From the NCBI GenBank assembly GCA_949358305.1, contig OX442315.1, positions 9,760,427 through 9,824,426 of the forward strand: DNA of 64,000 nt. The letters are read 5' to 3'. This stretch comes from Strigamia acuminata (lineage: Eukaryota; Arthropoda; Chilopoda; Geophilomorpha; Linotaeniidae). Positions 62,079 through 64,000 of this stretch are shown here, one piece after another (the first letter of the stretch is position 1; each line of letters begins with the position of its first letter). The notes below the pieces were generated by a model. The model saw only the letters and a list, made by a program, of their open reading frames with translations, made no database searches and was not told the DNA's origin. The position numbers and the translations under genes are program-made.

Positions 62079-64000
62079 TCAAGCAGTTAGTGTGCTGAGA
62101 CTAATCAAAAACCGATTACAAAAATGTATCAAGTCGGCCTTATCAACCGACTTCGTGAAAATGTCAGCATAATTTGACTTTGTTCCCACGTGTATCACTT
62201 GAAGGTTATCCTTCTTCACAAGTTCTCTTATGAAGTGATATCTTACGTCGATATGCTTCGTTTTTCTGTTTTCTATGTTCGATTTGGTAAAATCGAGCTG
62301 TAGAGATGTTGCCACATAGTACTCGGTGATAGAATTTGCTCGCCAAGTCAGGGACGATCTCATAAAGCACTCGAACAATCCACATGTAGTCTTTCACCGT
62401 TTCCGTGAGAGCTACATACTCGGCTTCCATAGTTGATAATGTTACATTGCGTTGTTTAAAAGTTCCCTAAAAGATGGGTGAATTACCCAAAGTTATGAGG
62501 GTTCCGCCAACAGAAATTCGATCATCTCGATTGTTGGCATAGTCTGAGTCACTGTATCCAATGACTTCAATTCGGTTGTTAGGAAACAACATCAGTCCAA
62601 CATCCTTTGTTGTTCTTAAGTAGCTAAGGAGATCCAGTAATACAAGCCAGTGATCCCATCCTGGGTTGGATTGGAATTGACTCAGAATGTTGATGGCATA
62701 CGTCATATCAGGTCTTGTTCTTGATCCTATGAATGCGAAGGAACCAAGGAGACTTCTGTATGGTATTTGCTCCATTACTTTGAAGTCTTCAATCGTAGTA
62801 GGGCATTGTTGCTTTGTGAGAATGGTTGATTTAATCATCGGTTGCGACCTTATCCTCACCGACTGCAAATGGTTTTCGAATCTCAAAAGAACTTTATTGA
62901 TGTATGATCTTTGATGTAGGATCATTTGCTGTCCGTGTGAGCAAAATTCCACTCCAGATAATTTCTTTGTTCGCCCTAAAACCACGAGGTCGAATTGTGT
63001 CTTGATCAGGTTGAGGACATTCATTGTATCTTTGTGTTGTTTTCCAAAAACAACAATATCGTCAACGAACAAGATCAAGTACGCAATATTTCCGAATTTA
63101 TACACGCAGTTACACCAGTTGACGTGTTGTAGGCCAAGTTTCAGCAAGGTTTCTTCGAGCTCAATGCCCCATTCCCTTCCGGACTGATGGAAGCCATATA
63201 TCGCTCGAAGTAACTTGCAGACGTAATTTTCTTTTCCATGGCGCGTATATACTGTTTTATGCAACTTTGCGTATAAATAGGCGCATTTGACGTCTGCCTG
63301 AATATACGACCAATTCAACATACACACCAATAGTGTAAACATAAAGCGTACAATTGAGAAATCCACCACAGGTGAGAAAGTTTCCTCGTAGGACTCTCCA
63401 TAGACTTGTGAAAAGCCCTGTGCTACGAGTATCGCCTTGTAACGCGCAATCTCTTGCTTCTCATTCTGTTTAACGGTGTAAATCCATTTACATCCGATTA
63501 TCTTTGTGTCGGGTGGTGGCGGAACCAATTCCCATACGTTGCGTTGATGCATCGTGTCAATTTCATCGCACATAGCTTGATTCCACTTTTCCTTCTCTGG
63601 CAGGTTCTCTATTTGTTCAAAACGTGCGGGTATGAAAACTTCGAGGTGATTCGCTTCGAAATCGAGAGTTAACTCATCTATGTCAAAATTGAAGTCATCC
63701 GTCCTTATGTTTGATTCAGTGGGCTTCCTTTTTCTTTTATCTTCGAAAAGATGTTTGGGGACACGAAGATTGTGATCCACACAATAACGCTTTACATCTG
63801 GTATTGAACGAAGCTTAGGCTTGTCATACCCCTCAATGGTGTATTCATAATCCTTTTGTCCTGTCGCCCTTGTCTTTTCCGTCTTCTTCCAAACGAGTGC
63901 GGGTATCGTTGCAACTGGGTTTGGAAGTACTTGTCCAGGTTGAGGTAAGATGGTTTGCAATTGTACTCCTGCTTCAGCTCCAGGTATATTAGGTTTTGGT
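62079..64000 (-). pseudogene. pol: Copia-3 MBD-like domain, reverse transcriptase and RNase H
   Basis: The frame is open from 64000. Near 63741-63897 lies VWKKTEKTRATGQKDYEYTI, then KLRSIPDVKRYC and LRVPKHLFED, resembling an MBD/TAM fold. RT follows: WNQAMCDEIDTMHQRNVWELV, GCKWIYTVKQNEKQEIARYKA, YEETFSPVVDFSIVRFMFTL, ADVKCAYLYAKL, LLRAIYGFHQSGREW, FVDDIVVF near 63055, and RPDMTYAINILSQF. A TAG near 62467 replaces the expected Trp after GNSPIF. RNase H goes on (MEAEYVALTETVKDYMW), shifts frame near 62330 and ends with VGTKSNYADIFTKSV. The gene is closed by these two breaks. Confidence 0.9.

Larger units (their letters stand above)
61761..64000 (-). mobile_element. Copia-3: copia element running off the right edge
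   Basis: A 300 bp LTR (61761-62060, TGTGGATTC to GCTAACA) sits at the left, followed on the minus strand by a purine tract (62061-62075), RNase H and RT. The element interrupts the BEL-2 protease frame. The expected 5 bp duplication would be GATAG (61756-61760), to be found at its other end outside the window. Confidence 0.88.

Noticed and set aside
1-64000. Host protein-coding or RNA genes
   Set aside because: All supported frames belong to mobile elements; tRNA-like matches are primer binding sites, not genes.

Overview
This window is a graveyard and nursery of transposable elements in an animal genome. BEL/Pao, Ty3/gypsy and Ty1/copia LTR retrotransposons occur together with hAT, piggyBac-type and CACTG-ended DNA elements. 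BEL/Pao is known only from animals. The mix, including a copia whose primer site matches the interior of initiator tRNA-Met, suggests an arthropod; that is inference. I see no host gene, tRNA, rRNA or CRISPR array.

Bases 1-43469 form one nest that target-site duplications (TSDs) let me unpack. A hAT transposase gene (minus) is split by a BEL element (BEL-1, TSD CCAAG) and abuts a copia element (Copia-2). Copia-2 carries a mag-like gypsy (Gypsy-3, minus, TSD GAATC) and, in its 3' LTR, a large gypsy (Gypsy-2, plus, TSD CATC). Gypsy-3 carries a CACTG element in pol (TSD ACG) and, in one LTR, a deleted copia (Copia-1, minus, TSD AAAGC). Copia-1 is split by the large, apparently intact Gypsy-1 (plus, TSD TACT). 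The depth is hAT > Copia-2 > Gypsy-3 > Copia-1 > Gypsy-1.

Bases 43470-50600 hold small repeats and a 4.7 kb CACTG element (TSD TCA). Inside it sits a 3.1 kb LTR element (TSD AAATG) whose only long gene is a coiled-coil protein without reverse transcriptase. Bases 50186-53243 are a gypsy relic split by a short mag-like gypsy (Gypsy-4, TSD GGTTG). Copia-5 (53244-56657) and Copia-4 (56658-59495, with a piggyBac-type MITE at a TTAA) follow. Copia-4 is interrupted by BEL-2, which is interrupted by Copia-3 running off the right edge.

Gypsy-1 and Gypsy-2 both join gag to pol by a -1 shift at an A AAA AAC heptamer followed by a predicted hairpin, and both carry a long third reading frame after pol that looks spliced and does not look like an envelope gene. 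Two copia lineages show a segment resembling a methyl-CpG-binding domain. The Copia-1/2/4 family has an integrase-like region but no visible reverse transcriptase. Family names here are local labels.
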